Shown piece after piece: positions 1 to 10,803 of a stretch of 64,000 bases of DNA; the first letter of the stretch is position 1, and each line of letters starts with the position of its first letter. The DNA is from Crocinitomicaceae bacterium (GTDB taxonomy: Bacteria; Bacteroidota; Bacteroidia; Flavobacteriales_D; Crocinitomicaceae), in the NCBI GenBank assembly GCA_030727405.1, contig JANRBR010000028.1, positions 71,442 through 135,441 on the forward strand. Reading direction: 5' to 3'. The notes beneath the pieces are model-generated. The model saw only the letters and a program-made list of their open reading frames with translations, searched no databases and had not been told where the DNA came from. Both the position numbers and the translations under genes were made by a program.

Positions 1-356
1 GTACAAATGGTTGCTACGTCTGGTCGGATGTATTGCATGGTATCGTAAATCCCTAATCCTGCATAAACAGAACCACCTGGGGAATTAAGATAGATTTGTA
101 TGTCTTTCTTCGCATCCACTGACTCGAGAAATAATAACTGGGCATTGATGATATTTGCCACTTGATCATTGATTCCCGTACCTAAAAAGATGATGCGATC
201 CATCATCAAACGAGAAAAGACATCCATTTGTGTCATGTTCATTGGGCGTTCTTCAATGATATAAGGTGTCAAAGAAGATTCAATATAATGATCGACCACC
301 ATACTGTTCAATCCAATATGTTTTGTTGCGTATTTGCGGAATTCGTTGCTATCCAT
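1..356 (-). CDS. clpP: ATP-dependent Clp protease proteolytic subunit ClpP (3' part missing, runs off the left edge)
   Basis: Reverse-strand translation [118 protein letters not shown]; characteristic Clp[22 protein letters not shown] segment. Confidence 0.93.
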   Translation of the reverse strand, partial: MDSNEFRKYATKHIGLNSMVVDHYIESSLTPYIIEERPMNMTQMDVFSRLMMDRIIFLGTGINDQVANIINAQLLFLESVDAKKDIQIYLNSPGGSVYAGLGIYDTMQYIRPDVATIC

Positions 357-424
357 TTTTATTCATTTTAGACAACAAAGTTAAGGAAATTCGCGAAGTA
401 GGTGTGAAATGTTTGCCCAAAAAA

Positions 425-447
425 AAATCCCGATTTCTCGGGATTTT
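425..447. terminator. Rho-independent (possibly bidirectional) terminator
   Basis: AAATCCCGA-tttc-TCGGGATTT stem with flanking A and T runs, between clpP and the OmpA/TPR lipoprotein. Confidence 0.75.
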
Positions 448-466
448 AAAATGCATGCTCAACAGG

Positions 467-2194
467 TTATTTTACAAGGTTTGTAAAAGTTGCTTCTGTT
501 GATATTTTTAAGAATTCGCGGTCTTTCGCAGCTTTGTCTTTCATCGCAGGATTTTTAGAAATCGCTGCTTTCAAATTGGAAACAACAGCATCCACTCCTT
601 CGCCTGAACGTGCAGAAATGATTGCTTTCAAATAGGCTGTTTCAGCTGTCTCACTAAGTCCTGAAAGTGTTTTCTTAGCAACATCTAATTTACCAGCTAA
701 TACTTGTGCCAACGCTTTGTTGAAGCTATTCTCTGAGAACGATGCGTCTGCAGCTGCGTATTTTCCATCCATGATATTTAAAATACCTTGATTGTAATTC
801 ACTGCTGTCTTCTGACTTGCATCACCTTTTGAATCAAAAGCTGTTTTCGCTTGACCGATTAATTTTTTAGCATTGGCACGATTTCCATCTAAAATAGCAC
901 TCGCTGCTAAATTATTTTTGGTAATGCCATTTTCCTTCAATGAACCTGCTTTTTCAAAGGAGCTTTTGGCCTCTGAGCTCTTGTTTAATTGAAAGCGTGC
1001 AGCTCCTAAATTGGTGTGTGTACGATAATCCGAAGCAAAGTTTGTCGCGGCAATACCGTAAATTCTTGCTTTCTCGTTAAGGTCAGTGGTCAATTTGTTC
1101 GCTGTAAACAATAACTCTTCTACTGAAAGTTCATTTGGGTTATTGCTTGCTGCTGCTTTTAACTCATCGTCTGTTAAACCAAACTCAGTGTAGTTAACTA
1201 CTATCATCGCACGACGTATTTTAGGGAAAACATCTTTGTCAAGTTCTGTGTAAGATTTGCCAAGATTAATCATCTCTTTTTCACGTTGCTCTAGGTCCTT
1301 TGTCATCTCCAAAATACGAATGAAAAGGTTTTTGTCAGCTTCAGGAATCGTTGTTGAGGCAGCTAATTGCGTTTTAAATCCTTCAAAATCTTCTCCGAAT
1401 TTATTCAACTTGTACATGCTTGTATCCGTGAAGGCTTTTAAATTCGCTTTTTTCATCAACGCGATAATCGCTGTTCTGGTCGTTTTTGTACGATCATAAG
1501 AAAGGTCGTCGTTTTTTGAAATTTCACCGTCTGGTGATGCGTAACCGTTTATTTCAATGGAATTGATTTTGATTTTTGGATTGGATTGTGCTGCTTGAAT
1601 CCAAGCGACCAATGCCGTAACATCCATGTCTTTTAATTCGTTCGCACGTACATCTGCCTTCCCTTTTTCAAAATTGAATGTAGCTTCTGTCGTTTTATTA
1701 AATTGACGAACCAATGCATCCTCTTCGTAAAGAACCTTGAACGTTTTGTTCACTAAGTATGGCGTAATGATTGTTCCATCTGCAATTTTCAACTCGGGAA
1801 GAACGTCCTTTTCTTTGGTTTGTTTGTAGATTTTTCCAGTTACAACCAAATCCGCAGCTTCCATTTCAGGTAAATAAGGAATGGTTTGTTCGAAAGTAGC
1901 TGTTCCACCATTTTGAAAATTAATGGTTGTTCCATTCTCTGTTACATCTTCACCATTCACATACCATGTTCCGATGGCATAAGAGCCTAATTTTGGTGTA
2001 ACTTCAGCTTTCGCTTTCTTCGACATCCCTTTTTCAGGAACATTCACGGTAATAGAGATTTTCACACTGTCACCATGCATTTCCAACGGATTTGGATTGA
2101 CTGTATAAGTCATGTCTTTTACCAAATCACATGATGCTAAAAACATCATCCCGGTACCTAAATAGAATAAATTGCTTAAACGAAATAACTTCAT
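467..2194 (-). CDS. Lipoprotein with OmpA-like segment followed by TPR-like repeats
   Basis: ORF 575 aa; lipobox-like LASC near N-terminus; SIEINGYASPDGE resembles OmpA C-terminal domain; Ala-rich TPR-like helices in the C-terminal half. Confidence 0.7.
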   Translation of the reverse strand: MKLFRLSNLFYLGTGMMFLASCDLVKDMTYTVNPNPLEMHGDSVKISITVNVPEKGMSKKAKAEVTPKLGSYAIGTWYVNGEDVTENGTTINFQNGGTATFEQTIPYLPEMEAADLVVTGKIYKQTKEKDVLPELKIADGTIITPYLVNKTFKVLYEEDALVRQFNKTTEATFNFEKGKADVRANELKDMDVTALVAWIQAAQSNPKIKINSIEINGYASPDGEISKNDDLSYDRTKTTRTAIIALMKKANLKAFTDTSMYKLNKFGEDFEGFKTQLAASTTIPEADKNLFIRILEMTKDLEQREKEMINLGKSYTELDKDVFPKIRRAMIVVNYTEFGLTDDELKAAASNNPNELSVEELLFTANKLTTDLNEKARIYGIAATNFASDYRTHTNLGAARFQLNKSSEAKSSFEKAGSLKENGITKNNLAASAILDGNRANAKKLIGQAKTAFDSKGDASQKTAVNYNQGILNIMDGKYAAADASFSENSFNKALAQVLAGKLDVAKKTLSGLSETAETAYLKAIISARSGEGVDAVVSNLKAAISKNPAMKDKAAKDREFLKISTEATFTNLVK

Positions 2195-2254
2195 AACTGG
2201 GTTTTATTTTTTTACAAATGTATGAAAGATTTCAGTAATTCGAAAATCAATGAA

Positions 2255-2704
2255 TTAGAAAGAAATGAATGGATAAAAAACATCGTTTTCCTGGACGATT
2301 TCTAGTAATGGTTTTAGAACAAATTCCCTTGATTTGAAATGCAGATGAGGGATGATTAATTCGTTTGTATGGATGAATTGGTCATGGTAGAAAATGATGT
2401 CTAAATCGATGCACCGATCCTCGTACGTATCTTTCTGTTTAACCCTCCCCATTTTCCACTCAATTTTTTTGAGTTCGGCGAGTAATTCCTGCGGTGTAAG
2501 TTTGGTAAAGCAGGTTATGCAAGCATTTAAAAATGAATTTGTTGATTCATAGCCCCAGGTATTTGACTCCATAAAACGAGAGATTCGGTCAATTTCTCCA
2601 ATGGATTTTCTCATTTCGTCTATGGCAACCCGAAGGTTTTGATCTTTATCTCCTAAGTTAGATCCTAAGGCAATGACAACATGGTATTTTTTTATTTCTT
2701 CCAT
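2255..2704 (-). CDS. folK: 2-amino-4-hydroxy-6-hydroxymethyldihydropteridine pyrophosphokinase (HPPK)
   Basis: VIALGSNLGDKDQNL ... WKMGRVKQKDTYEDRCIDLDIIFY HPPK motifs; likely start is the internal Met (MEEIKKYHV), not the ORF-track start 2785. Confidence 0.9.
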   Translation of the reverse strand: MEEIKKYHVVIALGSNLGDKDQNLRVAIDEMRKSIGEIDRISRFMESNTWGYESTNSFLNACITCFTKLTPQELLAELKKIEWKMGRVKQKDTYEDRCIDLDIIFYHDQFIHTNELIIPHLHFKSREFVLKPLLEIVQENDVFYPFISF

Positions 2705-3276
2705 TCGAAATGTTGGACCAACTCCATGAGGTCTTTTTTCAAGTAGTCTAATGTTGGTCGTAAAGAATCGTAGTTTGGTCGACAATTTAAAAGGACCTCA
2801 GCGCGCACAAAATGGGTGCTTGAATCCGTTAAGTAGAATTGAAAGTTTGTAGCAACATTTCCTTTCAACTCGAAAAAAGTACCGAAAACACGCTTGTTCG
2901 GCTGGATGATTTGCTCGAAGTTGATTTTATCGGCTTTGATTTTATGCTCATCTACTTTGTCATTTGCGAAATTGATGATCTCAGCGAGTGAATCTTTGCT
3001 TGGTAAGTTGATGTAATACATGAATAAAGTGCCATTTAACGGTCCCAAATCGATGGATTCTACGCAATAATTCGATTGAGGGAATTCCACGTTGGATGGA
3101 GCATAGATGTTGGAAAGCTTCATGGAATAGGGACACCCACTCTTGTATATACGGTAGCTGTGCTCTGGTAAGTTCATGCGCAAGTAGGTGGATGGCTTTG
3201 GCACAGGATTCTCATCTGAGCAAGCGAATAAAACGAATAGACATATCAGGAATGATGCGGTCAAACATTTATTCAT
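2692..3276 (-). CDS. gldD: Gliding motility lipoprotein GldD
   Basis: Lipobox LFACS; YRIYKSGCPYSMKLSNIYA-type sequence; adjacent to GldE. Confidence 0.88.
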   Translation of the reverse strand: MNKCLTASFLICLFVLFACSDENPVPKPSTYLRMNLPEHSYRIYKSGCPYSMKLSNIYAPSNVEFPQSNYCVESIDLGPLNGTLFMYYINLPSKDSLAEIINFANDKVDEHKIKADKINFEQIIQPNKRVFGTFFELKGNVATNFQFYLTDSSTHFVRAEVLLNCRPNYDSLRPTLDYLKKDLMELVQHFEWKK

Positions 3277-4601
3277 GGCAATATAATTTTAATGGTTTTC
3301 ATTCGTTTCTTGTCCGACGATTCTACGATAAACTTGACTTTTTCAATGAAAACGTATTCGTTGTTTTTTAAAATTCGTCCCGCATTTTCGAGCACCAATC
3401 CACCAATTGTCTCTGCTTCGCCTTTGACGGATTCGAATGCATCTTGATAGGTTTCTCCAATTATTTTGTACAAATCATTTAAAGAAGTCCTTCCCTCAAA
3501 AATGATGGTATGCTCATCCAATTTGGTGTAAGCGATTTCATGGTCGTCAAATTCGTCCGTAATATCTCCAACGATTTCCTCCAAAATGTCCTCCAGCGTT
3601 ACAATTCCGCTCGCCCCACCATATTCATCTACAACGACAGCCATGTGCATGCGCATGCTTCTGAATTCTTGAAGTAAGTCATTTATTTTTTTGTTTTCCG
3701 GAATAAAGAATGGTTTGCGAATAATGGACTTCCAGTCAAAAGCTGCGCCTTCATTTAAATGAGGAAGCAAATCTTTTATGTATAATATCCCGACAATATT
3801 ATCCGGTGATTCTTCAAAAATGGGCATACGAGAATATCCTGCTTCCAATACGGTTTGCATCACTTCTTCGAAACTTGATTCGGCATCGATTGCTTCCACT
3901 TCAATACGCGGAGACATGATTTGACTGGCCTCTGTTTTTCCAAATTTCACAATCCCTTCAAGGATTTTATGGTCTTCTTCCGAGCTGGATTCTTCTCTTG
4001 TAAGTGCTAGTGCTTGTTCCAATTCATCTTGGTTCACTTTTACGGAAGATTTGGATCGTTTTTGTATAAAATTGGTGCCTCGCACTAGTGCGATTTTTAA
4101 CCAAGAAACGGGTGGAACTGCACTAAGAAAGTAAAGTGGGTAGGACATCCATCTCACAACAATCATGTTGTTTCGAGCAGCAAATATTTTAGGCACCACT
4201 TCGCCAAGCAATAGAATTAAAAAGGTAATTCCAACCACTTCCAACAAAAACCGTTTCAGTTCAGTTCCTGCTTGGGGGGGATAGATATCATTTAAAATGA
4301 AAGTGGAAAGAATGACGATTCCAACATTCACAAAATTGTTGGTTATGAGAATAGTCGCCAGTAATTCTTTTGGCTTCGCAAGAAGGCTTATAATGAGTTT
4401 GGAACGTGAGCTATTCTCCTTTTTCAAATCTTCGTTATCCGCTGGACGCAAGGAGAAATAAGCGCTTTCGGAGCTTGACATCAGCGCTGAAATGAATAAT
4501 AAGGCCGCAATACAAAGAATGTAAACTACGGTAGTGGAATCAAATCCTACAGGAGATACTTTTGCTAATGTAATGAAACTGGGAGGCTCGATTAGGCTCA
4601 T
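3273..4601 (-). CDS. gldE: Gliding motility-associated protein GldE (CNNM/CorC-like hemolysin family with CBS domains)
   Basis: SALMSSSESAYFSL, CBS domain, VVDEYGGASGIVTLEDILEEIVGDI motif; upstream of gldD. Confidence 0.88.
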   Translation of the reverse strand: MSLIEPPSFITLAKVSPVGFDSTTVVYILCIAALLFISALMSSSESAYFSLRPADNEDLKKENSSRSKLIISLLAKPKELLATILITNNFVNVGIVILSTFILNDIYPPQAGTELKRFLLEVVGITFLILLLGEVVPKIFAARNNMIVVRWMSYPLYFLSAVPPVSWLKIALVRGTNFIQKRSKSSVKVNQDELEQALALTREESSSEEDHKILEGIVKFGKTEASQIMSPRIEVEAIDAESSFEEVMQTVLEAGYSRMPIFEESPDNIVGILYIKDLLPHLNEGAAFDWKSIIRKPFFIPENKKINDLLQEFRSMRMHMAVVVDEYGGASGIVTLEDILEEIVGDITDEFDDHEIAYTKLDEHTIIFEGRTSLNDLYKIIGETYQDAFESVKGEAETIGGLVLENAGRILKNNEYVFIEKVKFIVESSDKKRMKTIKIILP

Positions 4602-4603
4602 GA

Positions 4604-5047
4604 TTAAAATGGTAAAGAATCTTCAATGTTGTTATCTAAACCGCTCATCGGTGTGGGATTTGCGGGCTTTCCTTCTGAAGAGTAAGGGGCATTAGATCGC
4701 TCTCCTTGATCACTACGAGAAAGAATGGTTAAATCATCTCCAACCACTTCGGTTGCATAGCGTGAATTCCCTTCTTTGTCCTGCCAAGAACGTTTTTTTA
4801 ATTTTCCTTCGATGTAAACTTTGGTGCCTTTTCGGATGTATTTTTCAGCAATTTCAGCCAATCCTCGCCATAATACAATGTCATGCCAGTCGGTTATTTC
4901 TTTGCGTTCCCCGGTTTGCTTGTCATTGTATATTTCTGATGTAGCAAGAGGAAAGGAGGCAACAACGGCTCCGTTTTCCAATCGTCTTACCTCTGGATCT
5001 TTTCCTAAGTTCCCGATTAAAATTACTTTATTGACACTTCCATTCAT
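4604..5047 (-). CDS. ssb: Single-stranded DNA-binding protein
   Basis: [38 protein letters not shown] ... C-terminal acidic tail [10 protein letters not shown]. Confidence 0.95.
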   Translation of the reverse strand: MNGSVNKVILIGNLGKDPEVRRLENGAVVASFPLATSEIYNDKQTGERKEITDWHDIVLWRGLAEIAEKYIRKGTKVYIEGKLKKRSWQDKEGNSRYATEVVGDDLTILSRSDQGERSNAPYSSEGKPANPTPMSGLDNNIEDSLPF

Positions 5048-5082
5048 ATGGGTAAAACTAAAGATTTACGTATCAATAATAC

Positions 5083-7401
5083 TTATTTTTTTCTAAATGA
5101 ACGTTTTTTTGCTGGTTTTGCTGCGTCACTTTTCGAAATTTCAATGCATTCTTCTAATGTTAAATTCTCAGCAACGGTATCTTTCGGGAGTTTAAAATTG
5201 TCTTTTCCGATTTTCAGATAAGCACCGTAACGACCATTTAGCAATTGAACATCTGGACGATCATCGAAGCTTTTAATCAAGCGATTTGCTTCCACCTGCA
5301 ATTTTTCCAAGTAAATTTCTAAAGCTCTCTCGTAGGTGATTGTCATAGGATCTTCACCCTTTGGAATCGATGCGAATATTTTTCCAACTTGAACGTAGGG
5401 ACCAAATCTTCCGTTGTTGACCTTCATGTCTTGCTCTTCATACTGTCCAACGACTCTTGGAAGTTGAAACAATTTTAATGCATCTTCAAGGGAAATGTTC
5501 CCGATGGATTGATTGCCTTGTAATGATGCAAATAAAGCCTTTTCGCCATCTGCTTTTTCATCTCCAACCTGTACCATTGGTCCAAAGCGACCAATTCGAA
5601 CAATTACTTTTCTTCCTGACTCTGGATGCACGCCTAATTCACGTTCTCCAGTTGCACGTTCACTGTGTTCCAGGGTATCTTCAACCACCGCATGAAAAGG
5701 TTTGTAGAACGACTCCATCATTTGGGTCCATTCCAACCTTCCATGAGCGATTTCATCGAATTCAGCTTCCACTTTGGCGGTGAATTGATAATCCATGATT
5801 TGATCGAAATGTGCTTGCAAGTAATCTGTTACAACAATACCAATGTCCGTAGGGAAAAGTTTATTGCGGTCCTTTCCTGTTGTTTCAGATTTCTCTTCTT
5901 TGGAAATGCCTTCTTTGTTGAGTGTTAACAAACAGTATTTTCTTATTTCACCTTCACGCTCTTGCTTTTCAACATAGGTGCGCTTTTGAATGGTAGAAAT
6001 AGTTGGTGCATAGGTAGATGGACGACCAATTCCTAGTTCTTCTAATTTTTTTACTAACGACGCTTCCACGTAACGTGAAGGAGGTCGAGTAAATCGTTCA
6101 ACTGCCGTGCAAATGGATAAGTCAACCGTTTCATTTACAGTAACTTTTGGTAAAAGCCCATCGGTTTCCTCGTCTTGTTCCTCGTCCAGACTTGATTCCA
6201 TGTAAACTTTCAAGAATCCGTCAAAAACGATCACTTCACCTTTTGCGCTAAAATAGTCGCTGGTTGGCAAGCCTCCGATTTTAACTGTTGTTCGTTCCAA
6301 TTTGGCATGCGCCATTTGACTCGCAATGGATCGTTTCCAGATGAGTTCGTACAATCTTACTTCATCGCGCTCCGCAGAAACACTTGATTTCTCGAAGTCT
6401 GTTGGACGAATTGCCTCATGGGCTTCTTGTGCTCCTGAACTCTTGGTTGTATATTTTGTGGGCTTCGAATAATCGCTGCCGTAAAACTGTTCGATTGCTG
6501 CTTTTGCTCCGTTGATTGCCGTTTCGGATAAGTTAACGGAATCTGTTCTCATGTAAGTGATGTGTCCAGATTCATATAAGCGCTGTGCAACGCTCATTGT
6601 TTTCGTTACGGAAAAACCAAGTTTCAAACTAGCCTCTTGTTGTAAAGTGGATGTCGTAAAAGGTGCTGAAGGAGTTTTTGTACTCGGTTTTTGCTGCACA
6701 TCCTCGACGAAAAACGAGCTGTTTTGACACATTTCAAGAAATGCTTGCGCATCTTTTTCGTGGTCTAAGTGTCGGTTCAATTCCGCTTTCAGTAAGCCGT
6801 TTTGGGCCGCAAAATTTCCATTTACTCGGAAGAATGGATTTACATTAAACGCCTCGATTTCTCGCTCACGTTCAACAATCAATCGAACGGCAACGGATTG
6901 AACGCGTCCGGCAGATAAACTTGGTCGAACTTTTTTCCAAAGTACTGGCGAAAGTTCAAATCCTACGATGCGGTCTAAAACACGACGAGCTTGTTGTGCA
7001 TCAACCAATTCTTTATTGATTTTACGTGGGTTTTCAATGGCTTTTAATACCGCTGTTTTCGTGATTTCATTAAAGGTAATGCGATGGGTATCTTTTTTCG
7101 ATAAATCCAATGTTTCATATAAATGCCAAGAAATGGCCTCTCCTTCGCGGTCCTCATCGGTCGCTAGCCATACAACTTCCGCTGCTTTCGCTAATTTTTT
7201 TAGCTCTGCTACGACTTGTTTTTTGTCGGCGCTCACCTCGTAAAGTGGATTGAAATGATTGTCAATCTCGATTGCTAATCCTTTCTTAGTCAAATCCCTA
7301 ACGTGACCATAGCTTGATTTCACAATAAAATCTTTACCAAGATATGATTCAATAGTCTTTGCCTTTGCAGGGGACTCAACGATAACCAGATTTTTAGCCA
7401 T
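5083..7401 (-). CDS. topA: DNA topoisomerase I (type IA)
   Basis: MAKNLVIVESPAKAKTIESYLG; WLATDEDREGEAISWHL; YMRTDSVNLS active-site region. Confidence 0.96.
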   Translation of the reverse strand: MAKNLVIVESPAKAKTIESYLGKDFIVKSSYGHVRDLTKKGLAIEIDNHFNPLYEVSADKKQVVAELKKLAKAAEVVWLATDEDREGEAISWHLYETLDLSKKDTHRITFNEITKTAVLKAIENPRKINKELVDAQQARRVLDRIVGFELSPVLWKKVRPSLSAGRVQSVAVRLIVEREREIEAFNVNPFFRVNGNFAAQNGLLKAELNRHLDHEKDAQAFLEMCQNSSFFVEDVQQKPSTKTPSAPFTTSTLQQEASLKLGFSVTKTMSVAQRLYESGHITYMRTDSVNLSETAINGAKAAIEQFYGSDYSKPTKYTTKSSGAQEAHEAIRPTDFEKSSVSAERDEVRLYELIWKRSIASQMAHAKLERTTVKIGGLPTSDYFSAKGEVIVFDGFLKVYMESSLDEEQDEETDGLLPKVTVNETVDLSICTAVERFTRPPSRYVEASLVKKLEELGIGRPSTYAPTISTIQKRTYVEKQEREGEIRKYCLLTLNKEGISKEEKSETTGKDRNKLFPTDIGIVVTDYLQAHFDQIMDYQFTAKVEAEFDEIAHGRLEWTQMMESFYKPFHAVVEDTLEHSERATGERELGVHPESGRKVIVRIGRFGPMVQVGDEKADGEKALFASLQGNQSIGNISLEDALKLFQLPRVVGQYEEQDMKVNNGRFGPYVQVGKIFASIPKGEDPMTITYERALEIYLEKLQVEANRLIKSFDDRPDVQLLNGRYGAYLKIGKDNFKLPKDTVAENLTLEECIEISKSDAAKPAKKRSFRKK

Positions 7402-7418
7402 AAGAAGAATTTAGGTGA

Positions 7419-7450
7419 CAAATGTATATTGAAAACACGGCAAATAACAA
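7419..7450 (-). promoter_or_regulatory. Candidate Bacteroidota-type promoter for topA
   Basis: Minus strand TTG - 21 nt - TACATTTG (TAnnTTTG consensus) upstream of the topA start codon. Confidence 0.5.
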
Positions 7451-7550
7451 GTTGTTCACTGCAAATTTTTTATTGGCTTGTCCTTTAACCTATGGTTAAG
7501 AAAAATTTCACGAGAAAAAAAACTTATTCTTGGAAATTATGCCTGTCAAT

Positions 7551-7581
7551 TTGTCATGCGGTTTAATTTGTCGTAAATTTG
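7551..7581 (+). promoter_or_regulatory. Candidate Bacteroidota-type promoter for miaB
   Basis: TTG (7551-7553) - 20 nt - TAAATTTG (7574-7581), 22 nt before the ATG at 7604. Confidence 0.55.
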
Positions 7582-7603
7582 CCTCCCTACAAAATAGCTT
7601 ACA

Positions 7604-9037
7604 ATGGAATTTGAAAATAAAGTGATTGATGAATCGATGCAAGGAACAGCCATCGAATTGCAAAATCAAGGAGGCGAAGGAAAGAAAAAACTATACTTAG
7701 AAAGTTATGGTTGTCAAATGAATTTTTCGGACAGTGAAGTCGTTGCGTCAATCTTAGCTCAAGATGGATTTGAAACAACACGAAACATGGATGAGGCCGA
7801 TGTGATTCTTTTAAATACCTGTTCCATCCGTGAAAATGCAGAGCAACGTGTTCGCAATCGTTTGACTGAATTTAAAATCAAAAAAGAAAACAATCCGGAT
7901 TTGGTTGTCGGTGTACTTGGTTGTATGGCTGAACGACTTAAAAAGAATTTGTTGGAAGAAGAAAAACTAGTAGACTTAGTTGCTGGACCAGATGCATACC
8001 GAGACTTGCCGAACTTGATCGAGGAAGTTGGAACTGGTCAAAAAGCAGTGAATGTGCTGCTTTCTCGCGACGAGACTTATGCAGACATTTCACCTGTGCG
8101 TTTAGACAAAGGTGGAATAGCAGCATTTGTAACAATCATGCGTGGATGTGATAACATGTGTTCCTTTTGCGTAGTGCCATTTACACGTGGAAGGGAACGC
8201 TCCCGTGACCCGCATACCATTGTGGAAGAATGCAAGGATTTGTTTGGTCGCGGATACCGTGAAGTAACTTTGTTAGGACAAAACGTTGACTCCTATCGTT
8301 GGAATTTAAGTTCAAAGGGAGAAGTGAAAAATCCCGAAGAACCTACGACCAACTTTGCACAATTGATGGAAATGGTGGCCTTAGTTTCACCTGATTTACG
8401 CGTTCGCTTTAGCACATCGCATCCAAAAGACATGACGGATGACGTATTAGATATCATGGCGAAATACGAAAATATTTGTCCATACATTCATTTGCCTGTA
8501 CAATCGGGAAACACCGATGTTTTATACCGAATGAATCGTGGTTATTCACGTGAATGGTACATGGAACGCATTGATGCCATCAAGCGCCTAGTTCCTGATT
8601 GCGCCATTTCAACAGATGTGATCACAGGGTTTTGCGGCGAAACAGAAGAAGAGCATCAGGATACTCTTTCATTAATGGATTTTGTTCAATATGATTTTGC
8701 ATACATGTTCAAGTATTCGGAACGACCAAAAACATTGGCGGAACGCAGATTTGATGATGACATTCCAGAAGAAGTGAAAGGCAGACGTTTGAATGAAATC
8801 ATTGAAAAACAATTGGCATCTTCTTTGAAATCCAATCAAAAGCAAATCGGAACCGTTCAAAAAGTGTTAATCGAGGGGACATCAAAACGTTCGGAAGAAC
8901 ATTTATGTGGTAGAACGGGAAGAAATTCAATGGTGGTATTTCCAAAAGAAAATTATCAAAAAGCACAATATGTGATGGTGCGCATCGATGAGTGTACTTC
9001 CGCTACGTTGATGGGGGAAGTTGTTTCGTTATGTTAA
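7604..9037 (+). CDS. miaB: tRNA-2-methylthio-N6-dimethylallyladenosine synthase
   Basis: [13 protein letters not shown], radical-SAM [26 protein letters not shown]-like C-terminus. Confidence 0.95.
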   Translation: MEFENKVIDESMQGTAIELQNQGGEGKKKLYLESYGCQMNFSDSEVVASILAQDGFETTRNMDEADVILLNTCSIRENAEQRVRNRLTEFKIKKENNPDLVVGVLGCMAERLKKNLLEEEKLVDLVAGPDAYRDLPNLIEEVGTGQKAVNVLLSRDETYADISPVRLDKGGIAAFVTIMRGCDNMCSFCVVPFTRGRERSRDPHTIVEECKDLFGRGYREVTLLGQNVDSYRWNLSSKGEVKNPEEPTTNFAQLMEMVALVSPDLRVRFSTSHPKDMTDDVLDIMAKYENICPYIHLPVQSGNTDVLYRMNRGYSREWYMERIDAIKRLVPDCAISTDVITGFCGETEEEHQDTLSLMDFVQYDFAYMFKYSERPKTLAERRFDDDIPEEVKGRRLNEIIEKQLASSLKSNQKQIGTVQKVLIEGTSKRSEEHLCGRTGRNSMVVFPKENYQKAQYVMVRIDECTSATLMGEVVSLC

Positions 9038-9048
9038 TCTAATTACAG

Positions 9049-10293
9049 ATGAATATTCAACAAGTAAAACAACGTTTTGGCATCATTGGGAATTCCCCCA
9101 TGTTAAACCGCGCTCTGGAAGTTGCCATGCAAGTTGCTCCAACGGATATTTCCGTGCTTGTCACAGGAGAAAGTGGAACTGGTAAGGAAATTGTCCCACA
9201 AGTTATCCATCAATTGAGTGCTCGTAAACATGGCGAATACATTGCGGTGAATTGCGGTGCAATTCCAGAAGGAACGATTGATTCTGAATTATTTGGGCAT
9301 GAAAAAGGATCGTTTACGGGAGCAAGTGGTAGTCGACAAGGTTATTTTGAAGTAGCAAATGGTGGCACCATCTTTTTAGATGAGGTAGCTGAATTACCCA
9401 TGCAAACGCAAGTTCGTCTGTTGCGGGTCTTGGAAACAGGTGAATTTATTCGCGTTGGATCTTCAAAAGTGATAAAAACCAATGTTCGCGTAGTAGCTGC
9501 GACCAATGAAAACATGCAGCAAGCCATTCATTCAGGGAAATTTCGAGAGGACTTGTTTTACCGTTTAAGTACGGTTCCAATTCAACTTCCAGCGTTAAGA
9601 AACCGACAAGAAGACGTCCATCTGTTGTTTCGGAAATTTGCGAACGATTTCGCAGAGAAATACAGGATGCCCGCCATTAAATTAACTGAAGAAGCGGTGC
9701 ACCTGATTCAACAATATCCATGGCCTGGAAACATTAGGCAGCTGAAAAACTTGGTTGAACAATTGTCTGTTATTGAGACGGCTCGTGAAATAGATGGAAT
9801 GATCTTATCTTCATACCTTCAACCAATCACTGAAAAATCTAGTTTTTTGGTGAAGAACGATCAAACCCAAGAATCCATTTCGGAACGCGAGTTGATGTAT
9901 AAGTTTCTATTCGACATGAAAAAAGACTTAACTGAATTAAAAAAACTTGTCTTGGAGGTGGTGAATAATGGAGCAGGAGCAACCTTGAATCAGGATCAAG
10001 CGGCGATAGTGAACCGAATTTACCAAGACGTATACGAGGACATTCCCGTATCTACAAGAATACTTCCTTCTGGACAGTCTAATGACACACACACAAATTA
10101 TCCCGTGTTGCCAGAAACATTTGAAGTGCATGAAGAAATTGAAGAATCCTTATCTTTGGAAGATCGTGAAAAAGAATTGATTCAGAAAGCATTAGAAAAA
10201 CACCGAGGAAAACGCAAGTATGCGGCACTTGAATTGGGGATTTCTGAACGAACACTTTACCGCAAAATTAAAGAATACCAACTCGGAGAATAA
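9049..10293 (+). CDS. Sigma-54 interaction domain transcriptional regulator (AAA+ plus Fis-type HTH, no receiver domain)
   Basis: GESGTGKEI Walker A, GSFTGA loop, GGTIFLDEVAEL Walker B, C-terminal KYAALELGISERTLYRKIKEY HTH. Confidence 0.92.
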   Translation: MNIQQVKQRFGIIGNSPMLNRALEVAMQVAPTDISVLVTGESGTGKEIVPQVIHQLSARKHGEYIAVNCGAIPEGTIDSELFGHEKGSFTGASGSRQGYFEVANGGTIFLDEVAELPMQTQVRLLRVLETGEFIRVGSSKVIKTNVRVVAATNENMQQAIHSGKFREDLFYRLSTVPIQLPALRNRQEDVHLLFRKFANDFAEKYRMPAIKLTEEAVHLIQQYPWPGNIRQLKNLVEQLSVIETAREIDGMILSSYLQPITEKSSFLVKNDQTQESISERELMYKFLFDMKKDLTELKKLVLEVVNNGAGATLNQDQAAIVNRIYQDVYEDIPVSTRILPSGQSNDTHTNYPVLPETFEVHEEIEESLSLEDREKELIQKALEKHRGKRKYAALELGISERTLYRKIKEYQLGE

Positions 10294-10803
10294 ATGAAAT
10301 ATGTCTTATTCATTTTCGTGGCAATTGGATTAAGTGCTTGCTGGCCGAGTAGTTTTTCATTCAGAGATACCGGAGGAATGCCGGAGGAGTGGAAGACCTT
10401 TACGCTGAAAACACTGGAACTTGAGGCAGCTACTTGTCCCCTGAATTTTGCCGCTTTACTTTCTGAAAAAATGAAAGATGGTGTCCAAAATAACACGCCA
10501 TTACTATTGAATACTAGTTTTGGAAAAGGAGAAGTCAACATGGAAGGGAAAATTACCCAATACACGGTAATGCCACTGGCTGTGCAAGGAAACAATAGTG
10601 CCTCTCAAAATAGATTGACCATGACTGTTGTGATGACCATAAACATCACCAAGCCGAAGGAAGAACAGTGGTCCATGACTTCGACCCGATTTGCGGATTT
10701 TAATTCGGGCACGAACCTTTCAGAGGTAGAAACGAAATTATTTGAAGACATTTCCGAGCAAATGGTACAGGACCTAATAACGAAACTTTTAAGTAATTGG
10801 TGA
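10294..10803 (+). CDS. LptE-family LPS-assembly lipoprotein
   Basis: Lipobox LSACW; LptE-like N-terminus; follows the miaB/sigma-54 regulator pair. Confidence 0.72.
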   Translation: MKYVLFIFVAIGLSACWPSSFSFRDTGGMPEEWKTFTLKTLELEAATCPLNFAALLSEKMKDGVQNNTPLLLNTSFGKGEVNMEGKITQYTVMPLAVQGNNSASQNRLTMTVVMTINITKPKEEQWSMTSTRFADFNSGTNLSEVETKLFEDISEQMVQDLITKLLSNW

